A model generated the notes under the pieces. The model saw only the letters and a list, made by a program, of their open reading frames with translations. It was not told the origin of the DNA and did no database searches. Made by a program: the position numbers and the translations under genes. Shown here in pieces: positions 13,401-25,689 of a stretch of 64,000 nt of DNA. This DNA comes from Bostrychus sinensis (Eukaryota > Chordata > Actinopteri > Gobiiformes > Eleotridae): positions 25,119,206 through 25,183,205 of the forward strand of contig CM036252.1 in assembly GCA_020698575.1 (NCBI GenBank). Direction: 5' to 3'. Each line of letters starts with the position of its first letter. Within the stretch, counting starts at the first letter, position 1.

Positions 13401-16400
13401 AGCTGTCAAAGGACACCAGAAACAAAATTGTAGACCTGCACCAGGCTGGGAAGACTGCAATCTGCAATAGGTAAGCAGCTTGGTGTGAAGAAATCAACTG
13501 TGGGAGCAATTATTAGGAAATGGAAGACATACAAGACCACTGATAATCTCCCTCGATCTGGGGCTCCCCGCAAGATCTCACCCCGTGGGCTCAAAATGAT
13601 CACAAGAACGGTGAGCACAAATCCCAGAACCACACGGGGGATCTAGTGAATGACCTGCAGAGAGCTGGGACCAAAGTAACAAAGGCTACCATCAGTAACA
13701 CACTACGCTGCCAGGGACTCAAATCCTGCAGTGCCAGACGTGTCCCCCTGCTTAAAGCCAGTACATGTGCAGGCCCATCTGAAGTTTGCTAGAGAGCATT
13801 TGGATGATCCAGAAGAGGATTGGGAGAATGTCATATGGTCAGATGAAACCAAAATAGAACTTTTTGGTAAAAACTCTACTCGTCGTGTTTGGAGGAGAAG
13901 GAATGCTGAGTTGCATCCAAAGAACACCATACCTACTGTAAAGCATGGGGGTGGGAACATCATGCTTTGGGGCTGTTTTTCAGCAAAGGGACCAGGACGA
14001 CTGATCCGTGTAAAGGAAAGAATGAATGGGGCCATGTATCGTCAGATTTTGAGTGAAAACCTCCTTCCATCAGCAAGGGCATTGAAGATGAAACGTGGCT
14101 GGGTCTTTCAGCTTGACAATGATCCCAAACACACTGCCCGGGTAACGAAGGAGTGGCTTTGTAAGAAGCATTTCAAGGTCCTGGAGTGGCCTAGCCAGTC
14201 TCCAGATCTCAACCCCATGGAAAATCTTTGGAGGGAGTTGAAAGTCCGTGTTGCCCAGCGACAACCCCAAAACATCACTGCTCTAGAGGAGATCTGCATG
14301 GAGGAATGGACCAAAATACCAGCAACAGTTTGTAAAAACCTTGTGAAGACTTACAGAAAACATTTGACCTCTGTCATTGCCAACAAAGGGTATATAACAA
14401 AGTATTGAGATGAACTTTTGTTATTGAGCAAATACTTATTTTCCACCATAATTTGCAAATAAATTCTTTAAAAATCAGACAGTGATTTTTCTGAATTTTT
14501 TTTTTTTTTCTCATTTTGTCTCTCATAGTTGAGGTATACCTATGATGAAAATTGCAGGCCTCTCTCATCTTTTTAAGTGGGAGAACTTACACAATTGGTG
14601 GCTGACTAAATACTTTTTTGCCCCACTGTAATTATTCTCAGTTTGTTTGTACCATGTCCCAGCAGATCTACCGTAGCTGTTTACATCCGTTAAAGAGTGT
14701 AAATGCCATGTTTCTTACCTTTATGTACTCCAGCCAGTGTGTCTGGTCGATAGCCGAATGCCAGTGGGCTTCATCTATAGTGGGATATACTACATCCTTC
14801 ACTTTCCTCAAAGACTCACGCATTACATGGATGTTAGGAATTTCTAGAAAGTTTAAGTCCACATTGGTGTAGAAACTCTCACTTTCATAGCCGCCATCTT
14901 TAGCCTGTAGTTGAAGCAGCAAAGACCAGACACGTACAGAGAATAGTGGACAAAATGTTGCTAAATTTTAGTGTAAGCAGCGAGAAAGTACCTTGTTGGT
15001 GTCTGCCACACTGCTCTGCCGGGCATCAAACACAGTCAGTTTGTGAGACTGGGCATTGGCGTCCATGATAATCTGCAGGAAGCGTTCATCCTCTTTACAG
15101 CGACGATCTGAAGGGCCCACTAAAGGCTGGCTGCAGCGGATGATAGTGGCCTGAGACTCTGGATGGATCCAGGACAAGACCTGTGAGAGGACATTAGGTT
15201 AACCAGGAAACAAATTATATACACATTATTCCTTCACTGGTCAATAATGATGAATGAAAATAATAATGAAAATGAATTTTGAAACAATCATTGGAGGTCT
15301 TAATGACTATATTTAATGTAATATTGTATGACCCTAATAAAAGCTTAAAAATAAGTCTTGAGAGTATGCTAAATGACACCAATGTGTTGTTTCAGACACA
15401 TCCAAAGGGGATAACCATCAGTGCATAGATGATTATATGATTTGAACCACTAGATGGAGTTATATCCTGGAAACATGCCATCAAAACCAATGTTCAGGAA
15501 ATAAAAGACTAATTTGTAGTATCTATAAAAACAAAAGTCTGTTATTTGTGCAGAACTGTGTTAGAGTTACTGTGGAATGTAATTCCAGGAAGTTGAAAAC
15601 AAATTGTTCTTTGTAGTTCATGAAATACATTTGAATATGACTGACTGGTATGCGGTGCTTGGCTCTGAACAGTGCCACTCGTCGGATGTCCTCGTCTGAG
15701 ATGTTGGTGGGGATGACCAGGATAGAGGGATAGGTGTCACAAAGCTCAAAGTTACTGTTGATCTTACTGATGGTCCAGCTTTCATTAGGCAACCCCTGAA
15801 AAACATGGACAAAATAATATGTAGTTTATTAGCATGTCCCTTCAGGGCTACCATAAATGCCCACTGGCTCTAAATATCACAAAATACTACTGCACATATT
15901 GTCTGTTTTGTCTTAGATACCACTTAAAATATAAAATAATCTGAAGCACTTTAATGGAATATTGTAATTGCCTGATCTCCCAATGGCACATAAACCTGGA
16001 GTTTCAAATCCACAAAAAAAAAAAAAAAAAAAAAAAGAATTTCTCTGTTCACGTCACTGAACTTTCCTGAAAATGTCATCAAAATATATTTGGGGTTATC
16101 TTGCTAACACACAAACAAAGCAACCTATGTCTACGTATATACTGCCAAAATAAATCACTTATGTTGGTAGAATATTCATTTATGGTGCGTTACCTGTCGT
16201 CTGTATTCTGCTGTTGCCTCATAGACTTTCCACCCATCCACAGGAAACTGCTCCTTGTAGAGGAATGCAAACAGAGGCTGAAACAGACGGCACAATCATT
16301 TCATAAACCCTCATTAGCCATCACACAGTGTTACCATATCAGGTAAAAGAGAGTGTGTGTCCTGAAGCTGACCAGGCTTTTGGAGAGAGGATAAGTGTGT

Positions 16401-19400
16401 TTGGTAAGGACCTGCACCACATCTGGATGGTTCTCCTCTGTTTTATAGGCAAACCTGGGACTCCTCATATCCTGAATACCAAACAACAGCAATTTTTGTT
16501 TTATTTATATTTGTTTGTTTATGTTTTTTAGGACTTTCTAGAACCACAACAAAATGCATTTAGTGAACAAGTAGCCACCCTAGTTTCACCTGTAGCAGTA
16601 TATTACCAGTTCAGTCAATTTCTATAGTGACAGTGGATACAAAATGCCAATTTTATTTTAGAGGAAACTGCTTTACCTTGCAGACCAACTCTAGGCCTTT
16701 GGTGTTCTCTCCTTGGTTGGGAACACTGATAGTCTCTAGTCTACTGATAGCGCCCAAGTTAATATCTAGAATGAACGCAGACTCCTGAGGGTAGAAAATA
16801 TTATTTTGATGAAATAATTTTAGCACAACCTAGGTTGCGAACAAAGAATATAAGCTGATTTAGCATTATAAGAAGCATGCCATACCCGTTCCACACTACT
16901 GAAATACAGCTTGTAGTCAGTTATAGTCAGAGTCCCATTCACCAGACCGCTGAACGGACAAATGTACATCACATCTTTAACTGGACAGAAGAGAAAAAGT
17001 GTCAACTTCAAATCATTACAGATTTGAAGTGATGAACACTGAATCTAAAGCGTACCTGTGATCTGAATGTTCTCTCCTGGTAACAGGGGGACCTGGTTCT
17101 GGGACATTTTGAGCTGTGCACCATACCTCAGTGCCGGAAGATTCTACGGAAAATGCAAGAGGATTTAGTAGCAATACACAGCTAACAGTTTATACCATTA
17201 CAGCTGGAATTATGGTGACACTGGGAGCACACTGCCTGCAAATGCAATCATGAGAGTCCTATAGTTTGATGAGAATAACTGTCATAGACAACGTATAGTG
17301 CTCAGAAAAATACTACAACCATTACATAAACTTAGTGTAATCTTAAGCGATGTAAAGTCACTCTAATGAAAACCTTTGAATAACCTTGAAAATACATATG
17401 CATAAATACATGCAACAAATAAATTGCACACTTATTTTTATAAATTTCAGCCTCCATATTCTGCACTGATATGACAAAAATACGACTTGAACGTTACAAA
17501 CCACAGCAAAACTTTATCTCTCTTTATCATTTTATCTGAGTGTGTATTTTTATAAGGGACGAGCACAAATGGAAGGTGGATAAAGTGATAGGCAGGAGCA
17601 GCACTGGCATGCAGGCCAGGTCAGGCACATGAACAAGAACAGGTGCAGGCACAGAGAGACTTGCCGAAGCGTTAGAGGGATGCTCAGAGTCACTGTCTCC
17701 ATGGTAACTGAGCCCCTCATCCAGAGAGTCCTGCTGCAAGAGTCCAGCATGGAAAAGAAGGAACAGGACAGAGGGAAAGAGCCAGAAGAGCAGTCATTTA
17801 AGAATACTTTGTCCAGCAACGCAAGCTATATGCTGTCCATCCTTTTTTAAAACATGAAAATAAAAGAGTGAAGCAGACACAGAGATGCATCCAACAGAGG
17901 GCAGTAAACCGTGGTAAAGTGTAGTACTGTTTAACCTAATAGATACTGACACTATTTTCCTAAATCACTTAGTGCCACTTTTGACTCATTGTCACATTGA
18001 AGACAAAACTCATGACAGCTCTGCCTGAAAGCTCTCTTACCCTGTGAGGGAGCCTCTTGGACACCTGAGGGTCAAACACACCAAGCGTGGATTACACACA
18101 GTAATAAACTTAGACACACAGGTGAAGCCACTGCAGAGCCACTAAAGCTAGAGCTGCGCGTGTGAATTTCCACAAGTGAAGCTGCAATTTTCTATTCTTA
18201 TTTGGCTTTGGAATACAGATATAGTGCACAGATTTGGCATTGTGGCATAAAGAACTTGGACCGAGGCCAGTCTGTCAGGTCATGGTCCTGATGTGGTACA
18301 GCAGGTGAACTACCCAGGCAGTGAGGTGCAGTGATCCTCATAGAGTCTTCCCTTAAGAGACTCATGGTCCTCCTAATGGTACTTATAGGGGAAAAAAAAT
18401 CTGTGGTCAGTGGTTAGGACAGAAAAAAAATCACCTGGCCTGGAAGTCTCACTTTTCTTCCCCACAGATAATCCTGGGGGACATTAGTATAATGTCCAGA
18501 GCACTGTAATGTGTTAAGAATGTCAGCTCCTGAAAATGCGATGAGCTGTTGTTAACATGTAAAGCTGTGCATTTGGTGTTTTGAGTGCAGAAGCCTCATA
18601 CTTTCTGCACTTCACTTTCCACTGTCACTGTAAATTCACCCCAACATCCTTTGTTTGTGTGATGGCTTTATATAAACACTTACTTTTGTGTTTACCATGC
18701 AAGCTATTTCCAAATAATATTGATGCTTGTGAAAATGGTCTATTTCTTGTGTCAGTTTCAACAAAAATTTGTTGTATTGTGTGGATGAATAAAAACACAG
18801 AGACAGCCTGCTTGGCTTCTGTAGCAAGACAATCTGAAAAATAACTCTGTCTACAGCACAACCCCTTTTCTAAAATGGGATCTGTGGTATTTTATTAGTT
18901 GCTGTTTTATTGTTTCTCAAAAAAACACTGTCCAAGCTTGAGCAAAAGTATTCAACATTTTGTTCTAAAATGCTAGGCAATAGTATTGATATGGTCACAA
19001 TTAAAGTGTGGTTCTAATATTTTCTTTCTTTTTCAGAAATATTTTGTGAAAGAGGTAAGTCTGCCTGGGTAGAAACTTAAAAGCAGGAGTCAGCGCAAAA
19101 ACTCTGGCAGCGCTGTAAACAGCAGTATAATACACCCACACACAAACATAAAAAGCTCTGGCAACACGCAGCACATGTGGCACCCTTACCAACCAATCAG
19201 GTCTTCTTCCTGCCTATTAGTAACAAAACACAAGTCTGTGAGAAGTGCTGACCATGTAAAAGTGCTGTGAGTGGTGGTCTGGATACATACTCTGTTTTCT
19301 CTGTTAGGGTCAGAAGGGACTGAGCCGGCGATCTGACTGGAGATAGTGGCTGCGATGAGCTGTTTACACCATTCCACATGAGACCCTGTAGGACTGGAGA

Positions 19401-20998
19401 CAGACAGATACATGACCAGAGATAATATACAGTACAATTCACATGCCAGCCCATGGGCAAGTGGATGGATTTTGGCCATGTTTGAATATTTCATAAGAAA
19501 TAAAATAAATCTACACTAAGAACTTGTAAACTTAAAGATTCATACAGTTCACTTTTTGACTTTAAATGACACGGATTTTTTAGCAAATCAGAGGTCTCTA
19601 CTTTTACTCATTTTCTTTGATATAAGAATAAGGTTTGGATAGGATTGGAGTTTTACATGGTTTATTTTCTTCATGTTTGAGTATTTATTTATTTATTTAT
19701 TTTTACTTTCAAACAATAACCTGTTTTATATTTAGGTAGCTCCCCTTCTACAGCAGACATTAGTTTGCTAAATGCTTTAAAAAGGTTGGGAATCACTGGA
19801 CTAGTTTTGTGTACCCCCAAGAACTGATTTAGTTCTGGTTTGGAGCCAGCTTAGTCCTGGTTTAATCTGGTTTAGACTTAGTTTAGTTCTGGTTTAGACC
19901 TGGTTTGTTGCTGGTTTCATACTTGTTTAGTACCAGCTTAGTCTTGATTTAGTCCTGATTTAGTCTTAGTCTTGTTCCAGTTTTCAGCATGGTTTAGACT
20001 TGGTTTTATAAAAAGTTTTGTTTTGGTTTTGTCCTGGTTTATTTCTGGTTTAGCTGTTTTTTTCCTTGTTGAGTTCTGGTTTTGTCCCGGTTCTTCTTTA
20101 GTGCCACATCTCTTGCTATAGTCCTGGGTTAGTCTTGATTTCGGTTTATTTCAGCCTTTGAAAGCCAAATATATAAAGGTACCATAAATTATCATACAAC
20201 TCCAAATACCCCCTGAAATGTGCTCGCGTACCCCTGGTCGGGAAACACTGCTTTAATCTATGCTTAAGTATACAAGAAATACATAATTAATACATCCTTT
20301 ATAGACTGACAATGGCGCTGGTAAATGATCTTGTAGTAGTATGAATGTTTTTTGTAACGAGACGACATGAAGATGTGAGGACTCCAACATTACTGTAACT
20401 TTAGATGTTATTCTGTCTGCCTAATGGCAACAACAGAGCTCAAACATCCAGCTGTGTTGCACCCCCTGGGTTTTCCTAGCTCTTAACTGTGGTCTATTTG
20501 TAGTGACTGTGGGTTCATTTATAAAACTAGCGCTGTTTTCCTTTCATTTACTTTCATTTTACGTACTATGTTGCCTACAGCAGGACTACAGTACAGTCGG
20601 TGCCTGTTGTTAGCTAACATTAATGCTAACTGCTAGCAGACTCAAGCTAATGTAGCGTAGCAGCTGTCATATTTTAATTTGCATAACCGGAAGTTTATTT
20701 TGTTAGCTAAGGTTATTCGTGAGCTGAACCTACCTCTTACTTACAGAAATAACTCCCGAATACGTTTAGAATCCGTATGATTTATAAACAATAGATTTTT
20801 TAAACTTTATTCTTAAAACATTTCCTTAATGGTAACGTTAGAAGGCGGAGGCAGGATAACATGTTAGCCGCTAACATCTGACACTTACCTGTCCAGACTG
20901 TCACCGTTGGTTGATCCGCCTGTCCCCGGACCCCTGGGCTTTCTGTTGGGCCCCGCTCCGTCCGCCGGCCCGGCCCCAGTCCCAATCTGCTTTTCCAT
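10488..20998 (-). CDS. mtmr1: myotubularin-related protein 1 (PI3P / PI(3,5)P2 3-phosphatase)
   Basis: Phosphoinositide 3-phosphatase of endosomal and plasma membranes. The 17 coding exons from the 5' end are 20889-20998, 19291-19393, 17056-17143, 16886-16980, 16677-16784, 16373-16471, 16194-16277, 15646-15795, 14992-15180, 14719-14904, 12454-12612, 12174-12221, 11965-12057, 11743-11856, 11626-11669, 11411-11543 and 10488-10652. They sum to 1968 nt, giving 655 residues (human about 665). The start ATG (20996-20998) has good context (gtggagATGG). Order: Gly/Pro-rich N-terminus, SPTGSHVEWCKQLIAATIS, PH-GRAM domain, phosphatase domain with the active HCSDGWDRT loop (Cys428, Arg434), coiled coil, and a C-terminus ending HTSV that fits a class I PDZ ligand. 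All catalytic residues are present. The HTSV end and the long N-terminus separate it from the paralogue mtm1 downstream of 25.6 kb. A Tc1 element sits in the intron at 12613-14718. Confidence 0.96.
13030..14628 (+). mobile_element. Tc1/mariner transposon, 1.6 kb, inactive
   Basis: Both ends begin CAGTGGGGCAAAAAAGTATT in inverted orientation and are flanked by the TA target site (13028-13029 and 14629-14630). The terminal inverted repeats stay closely similar for well over 100 bp, including the block ggtatacctcaactatgaga. The element lies in an mtmr1 intron with its transposase opposite to the gene. Near-identical ends suggest fairly recent insertion, but the transposase frame is broken. Confidence 0.95.
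13385..14408 (+). pseudogene. Tc1-like DD34E transposase, frameshifted
   Basis: The reading frame opens with MAKTKELSKDTRNKIVDLHQ, the N-terminal helix-turn-helix start of a fish Tc1 transposase. It loses frame near 13460 and again near 13740, with a stop (TAG) at about 13645 in one frame. The C-terminal two thirds (about 13745-14408) are open and hold the catalytic acidic residues in WSDETK, DNDPKH and the ENLWRELK glutamate, with the usual end NKGYITKY. The product could not be full length, so the copy is not autonomous. Confidence 0.93.
17665..17733 (-). other. mtmr1: candidate mtmr1 cassette exon, 69 nt with GC donor
   Basis: On the - strand, acceptor ctcttgcag is followed by 23 in-frame codons (starting QDSLDEGLSYHG and ending NAS) and then gcaagt, a strong non-canonical GC donor. 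It enters and leaves in phase 0, exactly as needed between mtmr1 exons 2 and 3. As I recall, human MTMR1 has alternative exons 2.1-2.3 in this same intron. The acceptor is a tandem NAG (gcagcag), so a 66-nt form is also possible. Confidence 0.6.
18041..18064 (-). other. mtmr1: candidate mtmr1 microexon, 24 nt
   Basis: On the - strand, acceptor gaccctcag is followed by eight codons (VSKRLPHR) and an excellent donor (AGG|gtaagag). It is phase 0 on both sides and lies in the same intron as the 69-nt candidate. The polypyrimidine tract is weak, which fits a regulated exon. Confidence 0.45.
19801..20140. repeat. minisatellite-like (ctggtttagtc)n in mtmr1 intron 1
   Basis: Imperfect repeats of ctggtttagt/ctggtttagac with a period of about 11-12 bp run through this stretch. 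Related low-complexity arrays are common in fish introns. No coding or RNA gene signal was seen. Confidence 0.7.
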
Positions 20999-21260
20999 CT
21001 CCACTACACGGTTCACTGCGGGTCACCGGGCGGATGCAGCCGAGTTCCGCTGATACGAGGAGGATGAATATTGTGGAGGATGTACTGGAGCCCGGCCCAA
21101 GTTCAGGTTTCCGTTTCCAGTGTTTATCCAGTAAATATCAATGAGAAGAAATGTCAAGAGGTTTACAGGCTACAGGGCAGGCTTGTCGTGTTTCCTGTCA
21201 TTTTGGTATTTGCCTCAAGACTATCTTTTCCTCCATTGAGGCCCCGCCCATTCACACACG
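20999..21260 (-). promoter_or_regulatory. mtmr1: CpG-rich promoter and 5' UTR of mtmr1
   Basis: GC- and CpG-rich sequence covers the first coding exon and runs upstream of it on the - strand. A GC box (gccccgccc, 21241-21249) lies about 245 bp upstream of the ATG. No TATA box is evident, as expected for a broadly expressed gene. The transcription start cannot be fixed from sequence. Confidence 0.55.
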
Positions 21261-24200
21261 AGCATGACATGCCTGTACTGCGCACACAGACCGTAAACAT
21301 CTGTCACAGCTGGAGATGTTGACATGTGGCTGCTACATGCATTAGCTTCCAGCCATCGCCTTGGCCTAGTTTAGCTCCAACCACATGTCCCAAGCTTATG
21401 GGCAAAATCCAGACATTGTTGAGATGGCCCCCAGAAACACGTTGAAATGACTTTTCATACAGCTTATAAACTGGCCCATGTGACAATTAAAAACATAAAA
21501 ACATGAAACATGAAAAGGAGCAATGCATTGCTATTAGGAGTCAAAATTAAATGGAATAAAACATTAAAATCACAGAGTAAAAAAAAGACCAATGCTAAAA
21601 ATGATAATTGCCAATGTGTAGTGTAAGACATAGCCTACTATATTCAAGACAGTATAAAAATCATGTAGGCTAAATCAATCATATGAGCAAAAGCTCAACA
21701 ACTAATCTAAATGAACAATATCTCTTGCCCTTCATTGCATATGGGAATTATAGGTGTATCCTTTTTTAGCTCAACAAATTTAAACCAATAGGACTGTCAC
21801 TGTGTAATATGAGAATTAGCTCAACAACAATAAAATACCTAAAAATGGACACATGCAAGCAGAGTCAGAAATCCTTAAATTAATTTAATCAGTATTATTT
21901 ACAAACAGAGTCCATCCATCGACAGTGGAGAGAATATAACATGATTATAAGAAATACATTTAAAATGCATCCTGATTGGACCTTTTGACATGTTCCCTTA
22001 TTGATGCCAAAAAGTCCTGACACACATTTCACATGTATTTGTTAAAAAGCAGGAGATAATAGAACTACAATTTCCTACAATAATGAAAACTGAAATGAAA
22101 AGAGTAATTCTCAGGTAAATCAGCATAGAACCAATATGAATTTGGACAGCTCTTCACCAGAGAACTTAGAGAAAGATAGAAATGTTTGGGACAGGCAAAG
22201 AGCTCCTGTCTTGTCAAGGGGTTAGAGAGTAAAAACACAAAAAATGCCCTTCAAAAACAATATTAGAAGATTTAAACCAATAAAGCAAAAAATAAAAAAT
22301 AAAAAAATCCACATTTAACCAACATTTTCTGAACCAACATTACTTTCCTTTTATAAAACTGTAGAATTTTATACTACATAAAATAATTGTATTTTACAAC
22401 ATTAGACCTTTAGACAGTAAAATAGGTTTTGATTGAGGTAATTACAACACGCTGTTTGTACAAAGTAAAAAATAACAAAAATAGACTTTTATCTGTTTTT
22501 TGCCCTAAGCACTCGCTCTGCTTTATGCTGCCGCCTCTTCTTTTCCCTCTTTGCTCTTTTACCAAAAACATTGAGAACAAACCCATATCAGACACTGATG
22601 ACAGGTCAAAGTATTAGTTTGGTAGAATGGCCTCACTAACATTATGCCAACTCAGACTTAAAAGGCAAACAAATGAGTCATGTTTCAGATTGGACAGCAG
22701 AGTTTGATAGCCCCTTTTGAGTAAGACAATATTGCTTTTAACAGGAGATGAGATATAATATTCTATGTGTTTCAGCCCTGTGTTTTTCTGAATCAGTGTG
22801 AGTGTCAGTGGTTGTCAGTCAGTGTGCATCTCTAAGTGCCAGTCATGCAACTAACTGGCAATTGTCCAGGGAGTAGCCCACTTCAAGCCCAAATCAGCCT
22901 GAATATTCCCCTGCAATTCAGACATATCTAGCCTTTGTTTTCCAAAGTTCAAAGGGTTTCAAGAATAAAGAAGTTCCCTTAAAATCAAACCAAACACAAC
23001 TAAGTCAAACCCGAAACATGACCCGGGACAGGTGACACAGTCATCTCCAAAAGAGGTGTAGGTGATTCACAATGAATCAAGGCACAAATCTAGACCTGAC
23101 ACATGTCCATACTCTTATGTTTACACCACATACACAACTATGTCCATACAGTACATAAACTCTGGAAACCCAAAGAAGTGAACATGACGTTCAATGGGAA
23201 AATTTATTTTCCTTATATATGATTGAAATAGTCTATATGAAGTCTTAGTTTGACCAAAAGACACTTATTTGCGAATTGAGGCCAAGGTGTACAGTCTTTC
23301 CAATCTCACACTTGCAATAAAATTTCCCAAACATTAACTATTGAAACAAATCCTTACAAATCGGATTTGGGTAAACAGACCAGAGTCAACAATGATTCTT
23401 GAGGAGCATTTTGGTATAGAAATATACTGCAATTGAATGCTGTACTACTATGTGGACAGTAACCAAGGTGTGGTTTATGTGGACCTGGAGTAACTTGACA
23501 ATAAAGAATCTATGCAGATTTCTCAAGGCTGTGTGAAGAAAATTCCTAAAGGGATAGCATCAATATTTTGTAGAGCTTCCATGAACCACTTATTGATAGT
23601 CAATGCATTACCTAAAGTTTATGGTTTGGAAAAGACAACAGACAACTTTACGTTGTGTATAGCTACCAATGTATATTTAGATATGAAAACAATTGTAGGT
23701 GTTTACATAAATATGGGTGAGATATTGGGAAAACCTAATATTGATACATGCTAGATCTTCTAGGTAATCTATTTATAATAGATAGATTTATAATCTATTT
23801 ATAATAGATTACCTAATACTCCTGTCTGCTTCTCCAAATTGAGGCCACACCAACAACTTTAGGCATTTCACCAACTATTCAAAGTTTGTCCAAAATAGCC
23901 CCATTTACAAAATACCAAGCCAACCCTTTTATAAGAAAAAACTGTGAGCTGCCAATTTATGGAGAAGAACTAGCTGATTGTAACCAAGCATTAATGAATT
24001 GTCCACCTCTGTAGTCTTCCACTTTTGTGAGAACATGCAAATTTCTTTACATAATCATGTTCACACAGTTCAAACGTGAGCTTGTTTTTTTACATTGTAC
24101 AAAAATAATGTAACTAAATAAAGAGAAATGGTCCAATTCAAATTTTATCTTATGCCCTGTAAGTGTTTGGTATTCTTGGCTTGTTAAAGAAATTATTGAC

Positions 24201-25689
24201 ATTAGTTGCAAGTGAAAAAAAACAACACACACACACGCACAAAAAAAAAACAAAAAACAAAAAAACAAGCAGGATCAGAGGCAAACACCACGTCATTTCC
24301 TTATACTACCTCGAGCACCTAAAATGCACCCAACTGTCCAAGTGGCTATCTCTTATTGGACTATCTGTGGTGCTTAGCTTAGGAAGGTTAGAAATACTGC
24401 TTAGGTGAGCTGAGGTGACAGCAGAGGATAAAACCATGTTAGCAGAGTCAACTTTAGCATGTATCCAAATCACCAACAAACCATGTCGTTCCTAAAAAAT
24501 CCAACACAAGTGCTATTTACATGTTGTTGGATATGCCCAGAGATGAGCCTCCAATGCTGAGACAGTAGCAATTGTAATAGAATAATCCTTGTATTTCTTT
24601 AGATTCCTTATAAGAGAGTAAAGCAGCAGTAAGGTGAAAAGGTGGGGGAAAAAAGGAGTTGTACATGTTGCAAGGTGCATTGTGAGTTGGCCACATACAG
24701 TATACTCCTGAAAAGCACTATTAAATTTACTCAGGCAATTGCACAGTCTAAAACCTCAAATCTCCATATCAAATTAACAAAACACAACTACTGATGCTAA
24801 TGCTGCATTCATGTGCTCCTACTCAAGAGTGCACATAAAAGTTACCTTGTGTAGCAGTTGGCTTCTCGTAAGATTTATTCTGAGCTCACACAATGCAAAC
24901 TCCACACAGACTTGAAATAGATCTTCTTGCTGTGAGGCAAAAGTGCTAACCGCTTTGCCACTGTTGAAGACAACAACATGGCATCTTTCCTCTGACTGGA
25001 TAAATGTACCTGGTGAGTTGTGCACTTCTACAGTAGTAACTCTTATGTTCCACCACATTAGTGATTATCTCCCTACTATATTAAGCTCCTCTACATCAAA
25101 ATTAAGTTCTGTCACAGTCTGAGGAGCACATGAATGCAGCATGTGTTTTGGTAGACCACAGCTGTGTGTTTTACACTACCACCCAGCTCCTCTGCCTGGT
25201 GCCATTTCTGATTAAAGAAAGTCCTGATTTTCACTGAGCATCCCTGAAAGCAGAGGTGGACCCATCCGTGACAAGTTGGTAATGACTCATCAAGCACAGA
25301 CTGATAGGGTAAAGGGAGGAAAGCTTAGAGGATTAGTAAACCTGTTTGTTCCTGTCCTGTGGCGCTGAGTAAACAGTACAGTGCTCCTGATACAAAGGTC
25401 CAGACTGCAGCTGTGAGTTAAAGCCCTTTAACTGAACACCACTAAACATCATTAAGGCTTCACTGTAAATGAGTGCTGTAAAGGAACGTCTTGAGACAAG
25501 GCTATACTGTGACATATTGCATATTCACCATTACCACCACTATGGTGTCAGGCGTTAACCAAAACTAACTCTTATTAGTATTCCTAGTTATCCACAGTTA
25601 GGACTGCACATAAATCCCTGTGTGCGACTGACAGAAACCTGTGAGGACAGTAAGTGCAAGTCGGCGACATGTGAGTCAGCAGCAGCACC
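21261..25689. other. intergenic region and probable mtm1 3' UTR
   Basis: AT-rich sequence between the mtmr1 promoter and the mtm1 stop codon. The right-hand part is presumably the mtm1 3' UTR, but no single minus-strand poly(A) signal stands out. Open frames here show no recognisable domains. It holds a palindrome at 23761-23815 and an A/C-rich run near 24215-24265. Confidence 0.5.
23761..23815. repeat. AT-rich palindrome with overlapping direct repeat
   Basis: Arms at 23761-23783 and 23793-23815 are inverted copies (20 of 23 positions pair) around a 9-bp spacer. In addition, taatctatttataatagat occurs as an exact direct repeat at 23765 and 23791. It could extrude as a cruciform. Confidence 0.75.

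Noticed and set aside
15980..16040. Poly-A tract as a sign of a processed pseudogene
   Set aside because: No coding remnant or target duplication could be seen beside it; it is a simple A run in an mtmr1 intron.
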